A stretch of 34,317 bases of DNA from a bacterium (GCA_004561785.1 SFUB01000005.1:1-34317), one strand, 5' to 3'. Shown: positions 1-9,312, counted from the stretch's first letter. Numbers and translations: made by a program. The notes: a model not told the origin generated them from the letters alone.

Positions 1-1734
1 CCAACCCTAAAGGAGAAGGAGGCCCTCCTCATCGAAGGAGGGGATTTCATTCTCGATCCGAACGCCAAAATCTATGATGACCGTTACATCCATTCCTATT
101 TCCTGGACATTTTCTCTCCGGAAGAATGGGAGATCGACTCGAATAAGGTCGCCTCGCAGCTGAAGGCCGTTTCGACGAAAACCCCGAAAAAAGACCTGCT
201 TCCCGGAGAATACGCGACCTTTGCGCTGAATGTCTGCAAAACCGGCTTTTTGCATTTCGATTTCTCCGTGAAGAGCGAAAAAGCCTTGATTTACGTCCTT
301 TTCGATGAGATCGACACGAACGCCTCCGGCCGTGGCCCCATCGGCGTGCTCTTCTATCGGAACACCACGCACAATTGCCTAACCTACGAACTCGGGAAAG
401 GCGATTACTCCCTGGATTCCTTTGAGCCCTATACGGCCAAATACATCCGCGTCTTCGTCCTAGAGGGGGAAGCCGAGGTTAGAGGCGCTTCGATCCGCCT
501 TTTCGAAAATCCCGACGGAGACCGCCTGAAGTTTGACTTCGAAGACCCCTCTTTGTCCAAAATCATGGAAGCGGGGGTCAACACTTTCGTGCAGAACGCC
601 ACCGATATCCTGATGGATTGCCCGTCCAGAGAAAGGGCTGGCTGGCTTTGCGACACTTTCTTCTCCGGGCCCGCGGAGAATCTCATCACGGGGGAGAACC
701 TCGCGGAGCGTGCCTTCCTAAGGAACTACGCCCATTACGTCAATCGCGGCGATCAGCCGAAAGGGATGCTTCCGATGTGCTATCCCTGCGACTTCGGCGA
801 CAAAGGCTTCATCGTCAATTGGCCGATGTTCTATATTCTCGAAATCGCCAATTACCTTGACCGCCATGACGACGCGACTTTGCTTGAGGAGGCAAAGGAG
901 GGGCTCTTCCTCTTCCTTGCCTACTGCAAACGTTTCGAAAACGAATTCGGTTTGCTCGAATTCGAGGATATTCATCTCTTCGTCGAATGGAGCCACGCCA
1001 ACGACTACGAGTCCCTGCGCGGGGTCAATCACCCGACCAACATGGTTTACGCCTCTTGCCTTGAGAAAGCTGGGCTCCTTTATGGAAAACCGGAGCTCAT
1101 CGAACACGCCAATTCCATCCGAAAGAAGGTGAGGGAACTCTCCTTCGATGGGACGTTCTTCGAAGACAACTCAATCCGCGACGAAGAAGGGAAGCTCGTG
1201 CGTTCGGGCAGGATCTGCGAGACCACCCAGTATTACGCCTTCGCCTTTGGGCTCGCCGACAAAAAGAGCCACCCCTCCCTTTATTCTTTGGTGAAAGAAA
1301 AACTTGGGCCCAAAAGGGACGTGGAGAAAACACTGCCTAACGTCTATCCCTCCAACATGTTCATCGGGGATTACCTAAGGCTGTATTCCTTCACCAAGAT
1401 GGGCGACTATGCCCTGGTGGAGAAAGAGATTCGGGAATACGCCGAAACCATGGTCGAGAAAACCGGGACCATCTGGGAATTCGATAGCACCTACGCTTCC
1501 TTGACCCATTGCTTCGCGAGCTACGTCGTGAATCTTTTAACCGAATGTTTGACGGGGATCAGCCTGATTTCGGAAAAGGAGAAGGCTGTGTATCTGACCT
1601 CCTTCAAGCCCGTTTGCAAAGGCGCATTCAAAATAAAAATACCCACCGTGGGCGGGTATATATCGGCTAGCTGCGATGAAGGAGGGAAACTCTCTTATTC
1701 CCTTCCGGACGGATATTCGCTCAAGAGGCGATGA
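1..1734 (+). CDS. GH78-like six-hairpin glycosidase, 5'-truncated by the window
   Basis: The frame is open from base 1 without a credible start, so the N-terminus lies upstream; 577 residues are visible. The signature is DCPSRERAGW at visible residues 206-215, which resembles the active-site block of GH78 alpha-L-rhamnosidases (D-C-P-x-R-x-E-R-x-G-W) but is one residue shorter. A beta-rich region precedes it, and a helix-rich (alpha/alpha)6-barrel-like region with many Trp, Tyr and acidic residues follows. A short beta-rich tail matches the C-terminal cap of the family. No signal peptide can be judged. The gene converges on the DeoR regulator and overlaps its 3' end by 14 bases. I infer a glycosidase acting on a rhamnose-like or related sugar. 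Because the signature block is altered, true rhamnosidase specificity is not certain. Confidence 0.8.
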   Translation, partial: PTLKEKEALLIEGGDFILDPNAKIYDDRYIHSYFLDIFSPEEWEIDSNKVASQLKAVSTKTPKKDLLPGEYATFALNVCKTGFLHFDFSVKSEKALIYVLFDEIDTNASGRGPIGVLFYRNTTHNCLTYELGKGDYSLDSFEPYTAKYIRVFVLEGEAEVRGASIRLFENPDGDRLKFDFEDPSLSKIMEAGVNTFVQNATDILMDCPSRERAGWLCDTFFSGPAENLITGENLAERAFLRNYAHYVNRGDQPKGMLPMCYPCDFGDKGFIVNWPMFYILEIANYLDRHDDATLLEEAKEGLFLFLAYCKRFENEFGLLEFEDIHLFVEWSHANDYESLRGVNHPTNMVYASCLEKAGLLYGKPELIEHANSIRKKVRELSFDGTFFEDNSIRDEEGKLVRSGRICETTQYYAFAFGLADKKSHPSLYSLVKEKLGPKRDVEKTLPNVYPSNMFIGDYLRLYSFTKMGDYALVEKEIREYAETMVEKTGTIWEFDSTYASLTHCFASYVVNLLTECLTGISLISEKEKAVYLTSFKPVCKGAFKIKIPTVGGYISASCDEGGKLSYSLPDGYSLKRR

Positions 1735-2485
1735 CGAGTTGAACCTTGTTCTCCTCGAAGGTCTTTAAGAATTCCTTGGGCGGCTCTTCGTCGGTGATCA
1801 CGACGTCCACCTCGCTCCAGGGACAGTCGGATACCATGTGGGTCTGGCCGAATTTCGTGTGGTCGATGAGCAGAATGTGTTTGGAGGAGTGGCAGAGCAT
1901 CGCGGCTTTGCAGCGTTGCTGCTCCAGCGTCCCCTCCGTCGGCCCATTGATTAACGAGGCCCCTTTGCAGGAGAAGAACGTCGCCTCGCAGGTAAAGGCG
2001 GAAACGAATAAGGCGACATCCCCGGAGATGCTGCTCGCGCTTTTCCTTTGGATTTCTCCGCCTGCGATATAGCCCTTGCAGCTCGGGATGGAGGCTAGCT
2101 GCACCCCGGTCTCTAAACCGTTGGTGATGATCGTGATGTCGTTTTTCTTTGTGAGGAAGGGGACGATTTTCTCGGAAGTGGTGCTCGAATCCAAGAAATA
2201 GCAGCCCCCGTTCTGAATGAAATCCAAAGCCCGGAGGGCGATCCGGCGCTTTTCGACGACGTTGGACTGTTTGCGGACCAAAGTCGAAGTTTCCCCGGCG
2301 GAAGCCCCAATCAAGGAGGCGCCCCCATGGAGGCGCTGGATCAATCCGGCTTGGTCAAGGAGGGCTAAGTCCCTGCGGATCGTGGCGGGGGAGGCGTAGA
2401 CCCTCGCGGCCAATTCGTCCACGCGGACAAACACCTTTTCCTTGATGATTTCCAAAATCTGATTTTGCCTTTCGTCGATAAGCAT
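1721..2485 (-). CDS. DeoR-family transcriptional repressor
   Basis: The 254-residue protein begins MLIDERQNQILEIIKEK. It carries the N-terminal DeoR winged helix (about residues 6-57), including the SPATIRRDL recognition helix and the RLHGGA end motif. A DeoR-type sugar-phosphate sensor domain follows (about 75-230), with FLDSSTT in place of the usual FxDxGTT and a TNG motif. The frame extends upstream to 2581, but ATG 2485 is preferred because AAGGAG lies 9 bases before it and the protein then begins as DeoR proteins do. A TATAAT box sits about 38 bases upstream. It is divergent from the GH78 gene at 2805 and lies between two glycosidase genes, so it probably represses this glycan locus and itself in response to a phosphorylated sugar. 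The effector is unknown. Confidence 0.9.
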   Translation of the reverse strand: MLIDERQNQILEIIKEKVFVRVDELAARVYASPATIRRDLALLDQAGLIQRLHGGASLIGASAGETSTLVRKQSNVVEKRRIALRALDFIQNGGCYFLDSSTTSEKIVPFLTKKNDITIITNGLETGVQLASIPSCKGYIAGGEIQRKSASSISGDVALFVSAFTCEATFFSCKGASLINGPTEGTLEQQRCKAAMLCHSSKHILLIDHTKFGQTHMVSDCPWSEVDVVITDEEPPKEFLKTFEENKVQLVIAS

Positions 2486-2804
2486 GAGAGGCTCCTTTCC
2501 GGTTATTAATTTTGTACTATCTATTATAAGAGATGCTTGCAAATGATTGAAAGAGGCTGAAAAATCTTTTGAATTAAGCATTTTTGAGCGGGTATTTCAA
2601 GGCGATGAAATTCGAAAAGTGATAAAAAACCGCTCTATTACAGCTTTTTTACCAAAACCCTTTGCCTTTCGCAATCGCTCAAATGATTATTTGCCATTCT
2701 TCGAAGCACGCCCGTTAATCATTTATAAGCAAACCGGCTTCGCTTAGAATGAAAAGCAAGTTCGGCAAAAGATGCCTGCAAAGCCAATGAAAGGAGCATC
2801 CATC
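2486..2804. promoter_or_regulatory. Divergent DeoR / GH78 control region with repeated AAATGATT motif
   Basis: This AT-rich 319-base gap carries no gene. The octamer AAATGATT occurs three times: plus strand at 2541-2548 and 2681-2688, minus strand at 2717-2724. The middle copy lies in a CAAAT-GATT-ATTTG dyad at 2680-2693. For the regulator, minus-strand TTTCAA (2547-2552) and TATAAT (2523-2528) are 18 bases apart, and the first octamer overlaps the -35. For the GH78 gene, TTGCCA (2691-2696)/GTTAAT (2714-2719) or TTCGAA (2700-2705)/TATAAG (2724-2729) are weak candidates, lying between or overlapping the other two copies. This is a plausible autoregulated operator region; no binding is demonstrated. 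Confidence 0.5.
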
Positions 2805-5318
2805 ATGATCGCCATTTCGAAAGTCTACGTTGATAGGAGGGAGAACGTTCTCGACGCGAGCTTCCGCCCCGAGTTTTCCTTCTCTTTTGAAAGCAGAAGC
2901 GAAGGCCAAGTCAAGACTATCCGCTACACCGTTTCCTCTTCCTCCGCTTTGGAAGGGGATATCTACTCTGCCAAGGAAAGGCCCTTCAAAAGGGAATTCG
3001 GGATCTTCTACCAAGGTCCCTCTTTGCTTCCGCGCCACGAATATTTCGTGAACATTATCCTCGGTCTCAGCGATGGCAGCGAGATCTCCAAAAGCGTTTC
3101 CTTCCTCACCCGTTTGGCCAAAGAGGATTGGAAAGGCACTTGGATCGGCGGCCCCCAGACCTGGAATGGCGGCGGACTCTCCATCCGCCGGGAGCTCGAA
3201 TCCTTCCAAGGCAAAAAGGTCAGGCGCGCCCTCGCTTACGTCGCCGGCATCGGCTACAGCGAGTTCTATGTGAACGGCAAGAAAATGGGCGACGAGGTCC
3301 TCGGGCCCGGCGTCACGACCTACGACAAGCACATCCTCTATCGCACCTACGACATCAAGGAATACCTCCAAGGCGAAAACGACGTGATCGGCGTCCTTTT
3401 GGGCTATGGCTGGTACGGCAAGAGGATCCTCAATTTCCAACTCTACATCGATTTCGAAGATGGGACCGAAGCCGAATACCACAGCTATTCCAACTACAAT
3501 TGGTGGTTCTCTCCCTCGCCCATCACCGCCAACTCCATCTATTCCGGAGAGTCCTACGACGCGAGGATGGAAGACGTCTATCCGGGCGGCTTCACCAACC
3601 CCAAACTCCGCGGGAATTACACCCACATGTGGTTTGGCAGCGTCCACAGCGAGCAGACCCACGGCCAATTGGTCCCTCAGGAAATCGATCCCATCCGCGT
3701 CAAAGGGGAATTCCCCGGCACCGTGCTTTCCCGCTTCTCCGAGAGCAACCTCGTCTATGACGTTAAGCAAAACTTGGCCGGCTTCTGCCGGATTGAGGTC
3801 AAAGGCAAGCGCGGGGCCAAAATCATCCTCCGCCACGCCGAGACTCTGAAAGACGACGGCCACATCGATCAGACCAACCTCCGCACCGCGGATCAAGAAG
3901 ACACCTATATCCTCAAAGGCGAAGGCGTTGAGACTTATGCCCCGCGCTTCACCTACCACGGCTTCCGCTACGTGGAGGCTTGGATCGAAGGAGAGGCCAA
4001 GATCCTTTCTCTAACCGCCCTCCACGTCCACACCGATTCGCGCAAGATCGGCGAGTTCTCTTGCTCGGATCCCGATTTGAACCGCCTGCACAGAATGGCC
4101 GTCATCACCGAGGAAAACAACCAGCACTCGATCCTCACCGACTGCCCCCAGAGGGATGAGAGATTCGGCTGGATGAACGACCTCTCCACCCGTCTGTTCC
4201 AGAACGCCTACAACTTCGACATGCTCCGTTTCTACCGGAAGTTCATCGTCGACGTGAACGACACGCAGAACCCCGATGGCTCCATCACCGACACGGCTCC
4301 TTATTACACTGGGGGACGCCCAGCCGACACCACATCGCTCAGCTACCTCCTTTTGGCGGAGCTAGGCTACATCAACTTCGGCGATAAGAAGATCATCAAG
4401 GACAACTACCCCCACCTCAAGAAATGGGTGGAATTCCTATTGACCCACCAAAAAGGCTACATCATGGATTATGCCTACTACGCCGACTGGGTGAGCTGCG
4501 TCAATTACCCCGACGCCGCGAGCGATCCGATCCAGATCTCGTCCTATTTCCTCTTCTGGCACCTCAAGACCTTGGCTCATCTATCTGAGATCCTCGGCAA
4601 GAAGAAAGACGCCCAGCATTACGCGAAATTGGCCGCCGAATCCAGAAACGCCATCAACGAAAAGTACTTCCATCAAGACCATTACGGATCCAATGTCCAA
4701 GCCGAGAACTCGATGGCCCTCTCCCTCGGCATCTGCCCCAAGAACGCCTACGCCAAAGTCTACGCCTCCCTCCGTCAGTCGATCATCGACCACGATTACC
4801 ATCTGACCTCCGGCAACCAAGGCTACCGCCACAGCATGTATTTGCTTTGCGAGAACGGGGATGTCGATTTGCTCCTCAAGGTCCTCAAAAACCCGGCCTA
4901 TCCCGGCTGGGGGTTCATGCTCCAAAACGACGCCACCTCCGTCTGGGAACGCTGGGAAAAGGAGAATCAGGCCACGATGAACTCCTTCGACCATCCGATG
5001 TTCGGCTCCTACGACTGCGTCTTCTACCGTTACCTCCTCGGCATCAAGATCGACGACATCTACCGCAACTGCGTCCGCATCGAGCCGGTTTTCCCCGAGT
5101 CCTTGACCGAAGCTTCCGGCTCCTTGGATACCCCTAGGGGCAAGATCGAAGTTTCTTACAAGAAGCAGGGGGATGAGATCGAGTACACGCTTTTCCTCCC
5201 CGTCTCCATGAAAGCCAGAGTCCTCTTCAAAGACAAAGAGGCCGTTTATAGGGGGAAGAGAGTGCCGAAAACCGGCCTCCTCCTCCGCAACGGAGAACAT
5301 CGTTTCGTCCTCCGGTAA
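2805..5318 (+). CDS. Alpha-L-rhamnosidase, GH78, cytoplasmic
   Basis: The 837-residue protein has a normal length for GH78, which hydrolyses terminal alpha-L-rhamnose by inversion. In order it shows a beta-sandwich N-terminal domain (about 1-100), a Bac_rhamnosid_N-type domain with WIGGPQTW and FYVNGKKMGDE-like motifs (about 105-290), a linker beta domain, an (alpha/alpha)6 barrel (about 430-760) and a C-terminal beta domain. The signature DCPQRDERFGW is at residues 446-456 with the conserved Glu at 452. There is no signal peptide, so it should act in the cytoplasm on imported oligosaccharides. ATG 2805 is chosen because AAGGAG (2791-2796) lies 8 bases upstream; an in-frame ATG at 2772 has no such site. 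It is divergent from the DeoR regulator, its probable controller. Confidence 0.93.
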   Translation: MIAISKVYVDRRENVLDASFRPEFSFSFESRSEGQVKTIRYTVSSSSALEGDIYSAKERPFKREFGIFYQGPSLLPRHEYFVNIILGLSDGSEISKSVSFLTRLAKEDWKGTWIGGPQTWNGGGLSIRRELESFQGKKVRRALAYVAGIGYSEFYVNGKKMGDEVLGPGVTTYDKHILYRTYDIKEYLQGENDVIGVLLGYGWYGKRILNFQLYIDFEDGTEAEYHSYSNYNWWFSPSPITANSIYSGESYDARMEDVYPGGFTNPKLRGNYTHMWFGSVHSEQTHGQLVPQEIDPIRVKGEFPGTVLSRFSESNLVYDVKQNLAGFCRIEVKGKRGAKIILRHAETLKDDGHIDQTNLRTADQEDTYILKGEGVETYAPRFTYHGFRYVEAWIEGEAKILSLTALHVHTDSRKIGEFSCSDPDLNRLHRMAVITEENNQHSILTDCPQRDERFGWMNDLSTRLFQNAYNFDMLRFYRKFIVDVNDTQNPDGSITDTAPYYTGGRPADTTSLSYLLLAELGYINFGDKKIIKDNYPHLKKWVEFLLTHQKGYIMDYAYYADWVSCVNYPDAASDPIQISSYFLFWHLKTLAHLSEILGKKKDAQHYAKLAAESRNAINEKYFHQDHYGSNVQAENSMALSLGICPKNAYAKVYASLRQSIIDHDYHLTSGNQGYRHSMYLLCENGDVDLLLKVLKNPAYPGWGFMLQNDATSVWERWEKENQATMNSFDHPMFGSYDCVFYRYLLGIKIDDIYRNCVRIEPVFPESLTEASGSLDTPRGKIEVSYKKQGDEIEYTLFLPVSMKARVLFKDKEAVYRGKRVPKTGLLLRNGEHRFVLR

Positions 5319-5522
5319 TCCGGTAGTTTGTAAGGGCTTTCCAAAAAAGTGCCGCCGAAGCGGAAACCATGGGCTTGACACGCGTGAAATTTGCGCGGGC
5401 GTTTTCAGGGCGCGCGAGCGAAAAATATCAACACATTGAACAATTATCAAAAGTTTGCTCAAACATTGAACGGAAATGCGCAATTGCACAAAATTAGGTA
5501 AAGCAATTCAGGAGGTCCAACT
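5319..5522. promoter_or_regulatory. Intergenic region with repeat and dyad upstream of the SGNH-ABC operon
   Basis: No gene is visible in these 204 bases. A 9-base direct repeat ACATTGAAC occurs at 5433-5441 and 5463-5471, exactly 30 bases apart. Between and overlapping them is the dyad GTTTG-CT-CAAAC (5453-5464). TTGAAC within the second repeat could serve as a -35, but no good -10 follows. A perfect TTGACA at 5375-5380 also lacks a -10 at the proper distance. The geometry suggests an operator for the following operon. Confidence 0.35.
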
Positions 5523-6869
5523 ATGGGATCCAAAAAGAAAGCGCTTCTAGTTTGCGGTTTGAGTCTCTTCGCGGCCACGGCTTTGGCTGGCTGCGCCGGG
5601 GATGAACCCACCCCATCCGAAAGCGTGAGCGGCGGCGAGACTTCGGCTTCCACCCCCGCTAGCAGCAGCGAACAGGAGGCTTCCTCCGAAAAAGGCATCG
5701 ATATGGAAAAATTCCCAAATTACGTGGAAGACATCGAGAACCTCGCCTATTCCTTCGGCGAGAAGGAGATGATGAGCCCCTATTTCCTCGGCAACGTCAT
5801 CTACAACGAGACCGCGATGATGACAAAGCATGAGGATGGCAGCGTCTCCGCCGTCCTCCGATACAAACCCAAGAAAATCTTGAGCGTTCGCGATTACACA
5901 TGGAAGACCGAATATCCGACCGGGTCCTACTCCCTCCAAGACAACAAAATCGTCATGGCGGCGGATGGGGAGATCCCTTATTGGACGGAAGAACAGCTCG
6001 TCGGCGTGAACATCCCGGGCCCCTATGTGAAAAAGAACACGATGGCCCTCACCAACACCGCGACCGACTATTACGTCTGGGGCGGCATGGGCATCTACAC
6101 CGAAAGCGATTTCTACTACGGTCGCCAAGTTCAGGTCTCTTATGTCTATGACGTGAATGACCTCCCTGAGGGCGTGAACCCCGAATGCCTGATCGACTCG
6201 CTCCCGAACCTCAAAGCCAAGCTCGAGGCCAAGGGCAACGTGAAACTCGTCACCGTCGGCGACTCGGTGGGGGAGGGCTGCTCGAGCTCCTTTAAATTCA
6301 ACCATGAGCCCTACATGCACCCCTGGGCCGATCAGATCGTCGACGTCCTAACCGACAAATACGGCGCGACGGTCGTCAACGCGAACCAATCCGTCGGCGG
6401 CAAGACCTCGGCCTACACCTCGGAAGACGACAGCAAATTGGCCGACATCGCCAGGGAAAACCCGGATGCCCTCTTCATCCATTACGGCATCAACGACCTC
6501 GGCGGGAGCGTCACCCCGAACGGCTTCCGCGAGAACATCGAGCGCATCATCCTCTACGTCCAATCCAACCTTCCTAGTTGCGACATCGTCCTCCTCTCGC
6601 CCATCATGCCGAACCCCGGCATCTATGATTCGGAGAGGTTGGGGATGTATGGAGAGGGGCTGCAGGATCTCGCTGACACCTACTCCGATTCCACCCACGG
6701 CGTCGCCTTCGTCGACATGACGAAGCTCTCCCTGGATTACATGCAGAACGGCAAGGGCTACTTCGACCTGACCGCCAACGGCATAAACCATCCTAACGAT
6801 TACGGCCATAGGCTTTACACCCAAGCCCTATCCGCCGCCTTGGTCGAGACGTCTCTTTGGAAGAAATAA
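5523..6869 (+). CDS. SGNH/GDSL-family esterase lipoprotein
   Basis: The 448-residue protein has a lipoprotein signal with lipidated Cys24 (ATALAGC) and a Ser/Thr/Glu-rich linker to about residue 60. After a beta-rich domain (about 60-235), an SGNH hydrolase domain follows. Block I is VTVGDSVGEG with nucleophile Ser248, block II is the Gly in NQSVGGK, block III is GIND with Asn324, and block V is NHPNDYGH with likely catalytic His423. Proteins of this layout are often carbohydrate esterases (CE2/CE3-like acetyl esterases), so removal of acetyl groups from a surface-bound glycan is likely but inferred. The start has AGGAGG 7 bases upstream. It heads a same-strand run with the ABC transporter and GH99-like genes. 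Confidence 0.85.
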   Translation: MGSKKKALLVCGLSLFAATALAGCAGDEPTPSESVSGGETSASTPASSSEQEASSEKGIDMEKFPNYVEDIENLAYSFGEKEMMSPYFLGNVIYNETAMMTKHEDGSVSAVLRYKPKKILSVRDYTWKTEYPTGSYSLQDNKIVMAADGEIPYWTEEQLVGVNIPGPYVKKNTMALTNTATDYYVWGGMGIYTESDFYYGRQVQVSYVYDVNDLPEGVNPECLIDSLPNLKAKLEAKGNVKLVTVGDSVGEGCSSSFKFNHEPYMHPWADQIVDVLTDKYGATVVNANQSVGGKTSAYTSEDDSKLADIARENPDALFIHYGINDLGGSVTPNGFRENIERIILYVQSNLPSCDIVLLSPIMPNPGIYDSERLGMYGEGLQDLADTYSDSTHGVAFVDMTKLSLDYMQNGKGYFDLTANGINHPNDYGHRLYTQALSAALVETSLWKK

Positions 6870-6900
6870 GTTCTAAACGAACGAAAGGAAATTACAAACC

Positions 6901-8334
6901 ATGAAATCACTCAGCAAGAAGCTCATCCCGTTCGCCCTCCTCGCCGCCAGCGCCCTCCTCGCCGCCTGCGGCGACGATCCCTATCAGTCCTCCTCCGCCC
7001 CCGATCAAGAATCGCAGAATGGCCAAGTCTCGGATTCGCAAGGGGAGGGCTCTGAAAATAACTCCAGCATCGACGTCTCCGTCGATCCGAACATCGAAGA
7101 CACCATCTCCATCATGGTTCCCTCCGGCAATGCCGAGGAAACCACGATGATCCAGAAAGCCGCCGAGACCTTCGGACTGCTCTTCCCCAACGTCACCGTC
7201 AAGATCAACTACGTCAGCATCAGCAACTACGAGACCGCCGTCCGCCAGCAAAGCATGGCCGGCAGCCTCTCCGACATCGTCTGGACCAACAGCCCAGAAT
7301 ACCTTTTCCTTATTAAGAACAACATCGCCGAGCCCCTGAATCCTTATTTCGCGGCCTCCACCGAAGCCGGCGAGTTCAACATCGACGATTACAAGACCCG
7401 CTTCTTCGAAATGGGCTCCCAAAACGGCTCCTACTACGTCATCCCCCGTTCCGCCGACACGGTCGTCTGCTTCTATAACGAAGAGCTTTTGACCCAAGCC
7501 GGCATCGACATGTCCGCCATCAAAAACGGCTGGACCTGGGACGATTTCAAGAACGTCTGCGCTTCTTGGCGCGCCTACCAAGACGGTAGGGGCAACACCA
7601 AGGAGAAAGGCTTCATCTGCTGCGACGCCTACATGAGCGGCTGGAACAGCGTTTCCTATCCTTTCTTCCGCAGCTACGGGGCCGAAGTCATCGACGAGAA
7701 GGGCAACTGCACCCTCAACGCCGATTCTACCCGCGCCGCCATCACCGAGCTCCGCGATTTGGTCGACAAAGGCTACATCGTGAAGCCTGGCGTCGACGCC
7801 GGAAGCTCCTTCGAGACCAACAGCGTCCCCTTCCTTTTCCAAAGCGCTTCCTTCGCCCACTACGACGATTACCAGAAGATCAAGGGCAAGATCAACGTCG
7901 TCACCCTGCCTTTGATCGAGGCCAACAACGCTCCGAAGATCGGCGCCGGCATCGCCGGGTATTCGATCAACTCCAAGATCGACGCCAATAAAAAGAAACT
8001 CTGCTGGCAGTTCCTCCGCTACATCCTCACCAAAGAAGGGCAGGAATCCATGGCCGAAGGCGGCCTTCAGGTCCCTCCGATCCGCAACGACATGGATGAC
8101 TTCACCAAAGAGAAGTGGGGCGAAGGATATGAGGACAAGAACCTCTCCGCCTACACCGTCTTCGAAGAATACAAGATCACCGATGAGTTCCTTAGCCACG
8201 CCCCCGTGGACAAGATGAACCGTCTGAACCTCGCCTACGCCGACTTCGTGACCAATGCCCTCCAAGGCCGCAAGACCATCGATCAGACGATCGAAACCGC
8301 GGTCAGAGCGATCAACAAAGAGCTCGGAAAGTAA
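6901..8334 (+). CDS. Sugar ABC transporter substrate-binding lipoprotein
   Basis: The 477-residue lipoprotein has Cys23 in LLAACG, followed by a Ser/Gln-rich tether (about 24-70). The rest is a family 1 extracellular solute-binding fold, with an N-terminal lobe segment ISIMVPSGNAEE, a central SDIVWTNSPEYLF segment and a late GAGIAGYSINSK segment typical of oligosaccharide binders. It should capture a sugar oligomer outside the membrane and deliver it to the permeases encoded directly downstream, whose first gene starts 3 bases after this stop. A GAAAGGA-like ribosome site precedes the start. Substrate is not readable from sequence; context suggests a rhamnose-containing oligosaccharide. Confidence 0.93.
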   Translation: MKSLSKKLIPFALLAASALLAACGDDPYQSSSAPDQESQNGQVSDSQGEGSENNSSIDVSVDPNIEDTISIMVPSGNAEETTMIQKAAETFGLLFPNVTVKINYVSISNYETAVRQQSMAGSLSDIVWTNSPEYLFLIKNNIAEPLNPYFAASTEAGEFNIDDYKTRFFEMGSQNGSYYVIPRSADTVVCFYNEELLTQAGIDMSAIKNGWTWDDFKNVCASWRAYQDGRGNTKEKGFICCDAYMSGWNSVSYPFFRSYGAEVIDEKGNCTLNADSTRAAITELRDLVDKGYIVKPGVDAGSSFETNSVPFLFQSASFAHYDDYQKIKGKINVVTLPLIEANNAPKIGAGIAGYSINSKIDANKKKLCWQFLRYILTKEGQESMAEGGLQVPPIRNDMDDFTKEKWGEGYEDKNLSAYTVFEEYKITDEFLSHAPVDKMNRLNLAYADFVTNALQGRKTIDQTIETAVRAINKELGK

Positions 8335-8337
8335 TTC

Positions 8338-9312
8338 ATGAAACCCCTCGCGCTCTTCAGCAAAGGAAAGAAGAGGGATTCCGGAGACGCCCCGACCCCC
8401 AAAAGGAAGGGGTTCTCCCTTACGATGGAGAAAAGGGAGAACGTAGCCGGATGGCTCTTCGCGACCCCTTTGATTCTCGGCTTGTTGCTCTTCACCCTCG
8501 TCCCGATGGTCATGTCGCTCATCTGGGCGTTCAAGGACTACGATGGTTTGACCGTGGATCGCTGGATCGGCTTTGGGAACTTCGTCCACATGTTCAACGA
8601 CGATGAGCTCCCGAACGTCATCAAAAACACCTTCGTCTATACCTTCTGCTCGATCCCCATCAATCTCATCTTGTCTTATCTCCTGGCTTGGCTAGTCAAC
8701 AACGACCACAAGTTCACCAAGGTCTTCCGCGTCCTTTACTACCTTCCCTGCGTCATCCCGGCCGTCGTCAGCGGCTTGCTTTGGAAAGACATCACGGGAA
8801 ATACCTATGGCATCTTCAACAAGATCCTGACCTCAATCGGATTGCCCGCGGCCACCTTCTTCTCCGAGCCTTCCACGGCGATGCTCACCCTCCTCATGAT
8901 GAACATCTGGAACGTCGGTTCGGGCATGATTCTGTGGCTTAGCGCCTTCAAAGGCATCCCAAAGACCCTCTATGAGGCCGCCAAGATCGACGGCGCGAAC
9001 GGCTTGCAGCGGTTCGCCCACATCACCATCCCGATGTCCACCCCGGTCATCTTCTTCAACCTCGTCACCTCGGTCATCGGCTCGCTGCAATATAACGGCA
9101 CCATGGTCATCGCCGGCGACAGCTCCCGCATGGGGCGCGGCGTCGAGGATTCCCTCTACCTATACGGCGTCAAGATCTACAACACCGCCTTCGCGGACGG
9201 CCAGCTTGGCTATGCCTCGGCATTGGCTTGGGTGCTCTGCATCTTCATCGCCATCCTGACCTTCATCTTATTCAAGACCAGCAAATGGGTCTTCTACGGG
9301 GAGAATCAATAA
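8338..9312 (+). CDS. Sugar ABC transporter permease, MalF/UgpA type
   Basis: The 324-residue integral membrane protein has about six transmembrane helices and a short basic cytoplasmic N-terminus. The EAA loop that docks the ATPase is LYEAAKIDGANGLQRF near residues 212-227, fitting the CUT1 oligosaccharide class. It forms a heterodimer with the next gene product. The start is 3 bases after the binding-protein stop with GGAAAG upstream. An internal ATG at 8425 would remove the basic N-terminus but has no ribosome site. The stop codon overlaps the next start in TAATG, indicating coupled translation. Confidence 0.93.
   Translation: MKPLALFSKGKKRDSGDAPTPKRKGFSLTMEKRENVAGWLFATPLILGLLLFTLVPMVMSLIWAFKDYDGLTVDRWIGFGNFVHMFNDDELPNVIKNTFVYTFCSIPINLILSYLLAWLVNNDHKFTKVFRVLYYLPCVIPAVVSGLLWKDITGNTYGIFNKILTSIGLPAATFFSEPSTAMLTLLMMNIWNVGSGMILWLSAFKGIPKTLYEAAKIDGANGLQRFAHITIPMSTPVIFFNLVTSVIGSLQYNGTMVIAGDSSRMGRGVEDSLYLYGVKIYNTAFADGQLGYASALAWVLCIFIAILTFILFKTSKWVFYGENQ

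Noticed and set aside
2486..2581. N-terminal extension of the DeoR protein
   Set aside because: The extension would include the TATAAT promoter region and has no ribosome site; the start at 2485 has AAGGAG and the family-typical N-terminus.
2715..3959. Open minus-strand frame of 414 codons
   Set aside because: Shadow of the GH78 gene; Ala/Gly/Val/Asp-rich without motifs.
5375..5380. Perfect TTGACA as a promoter
   Set aside because: No -10-like hexamer lies 15-19 bases downstream; the area is GC-rich.
6907..8589. Open minus-strand frame of 560 codons
   Set aside because: It lies opposite the clear binding-protein gene, is rich in Gly, Val, Asp and Glu in shadow fashion, and has no family motif. 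It arises from GC-rich codon bias on the true strand.
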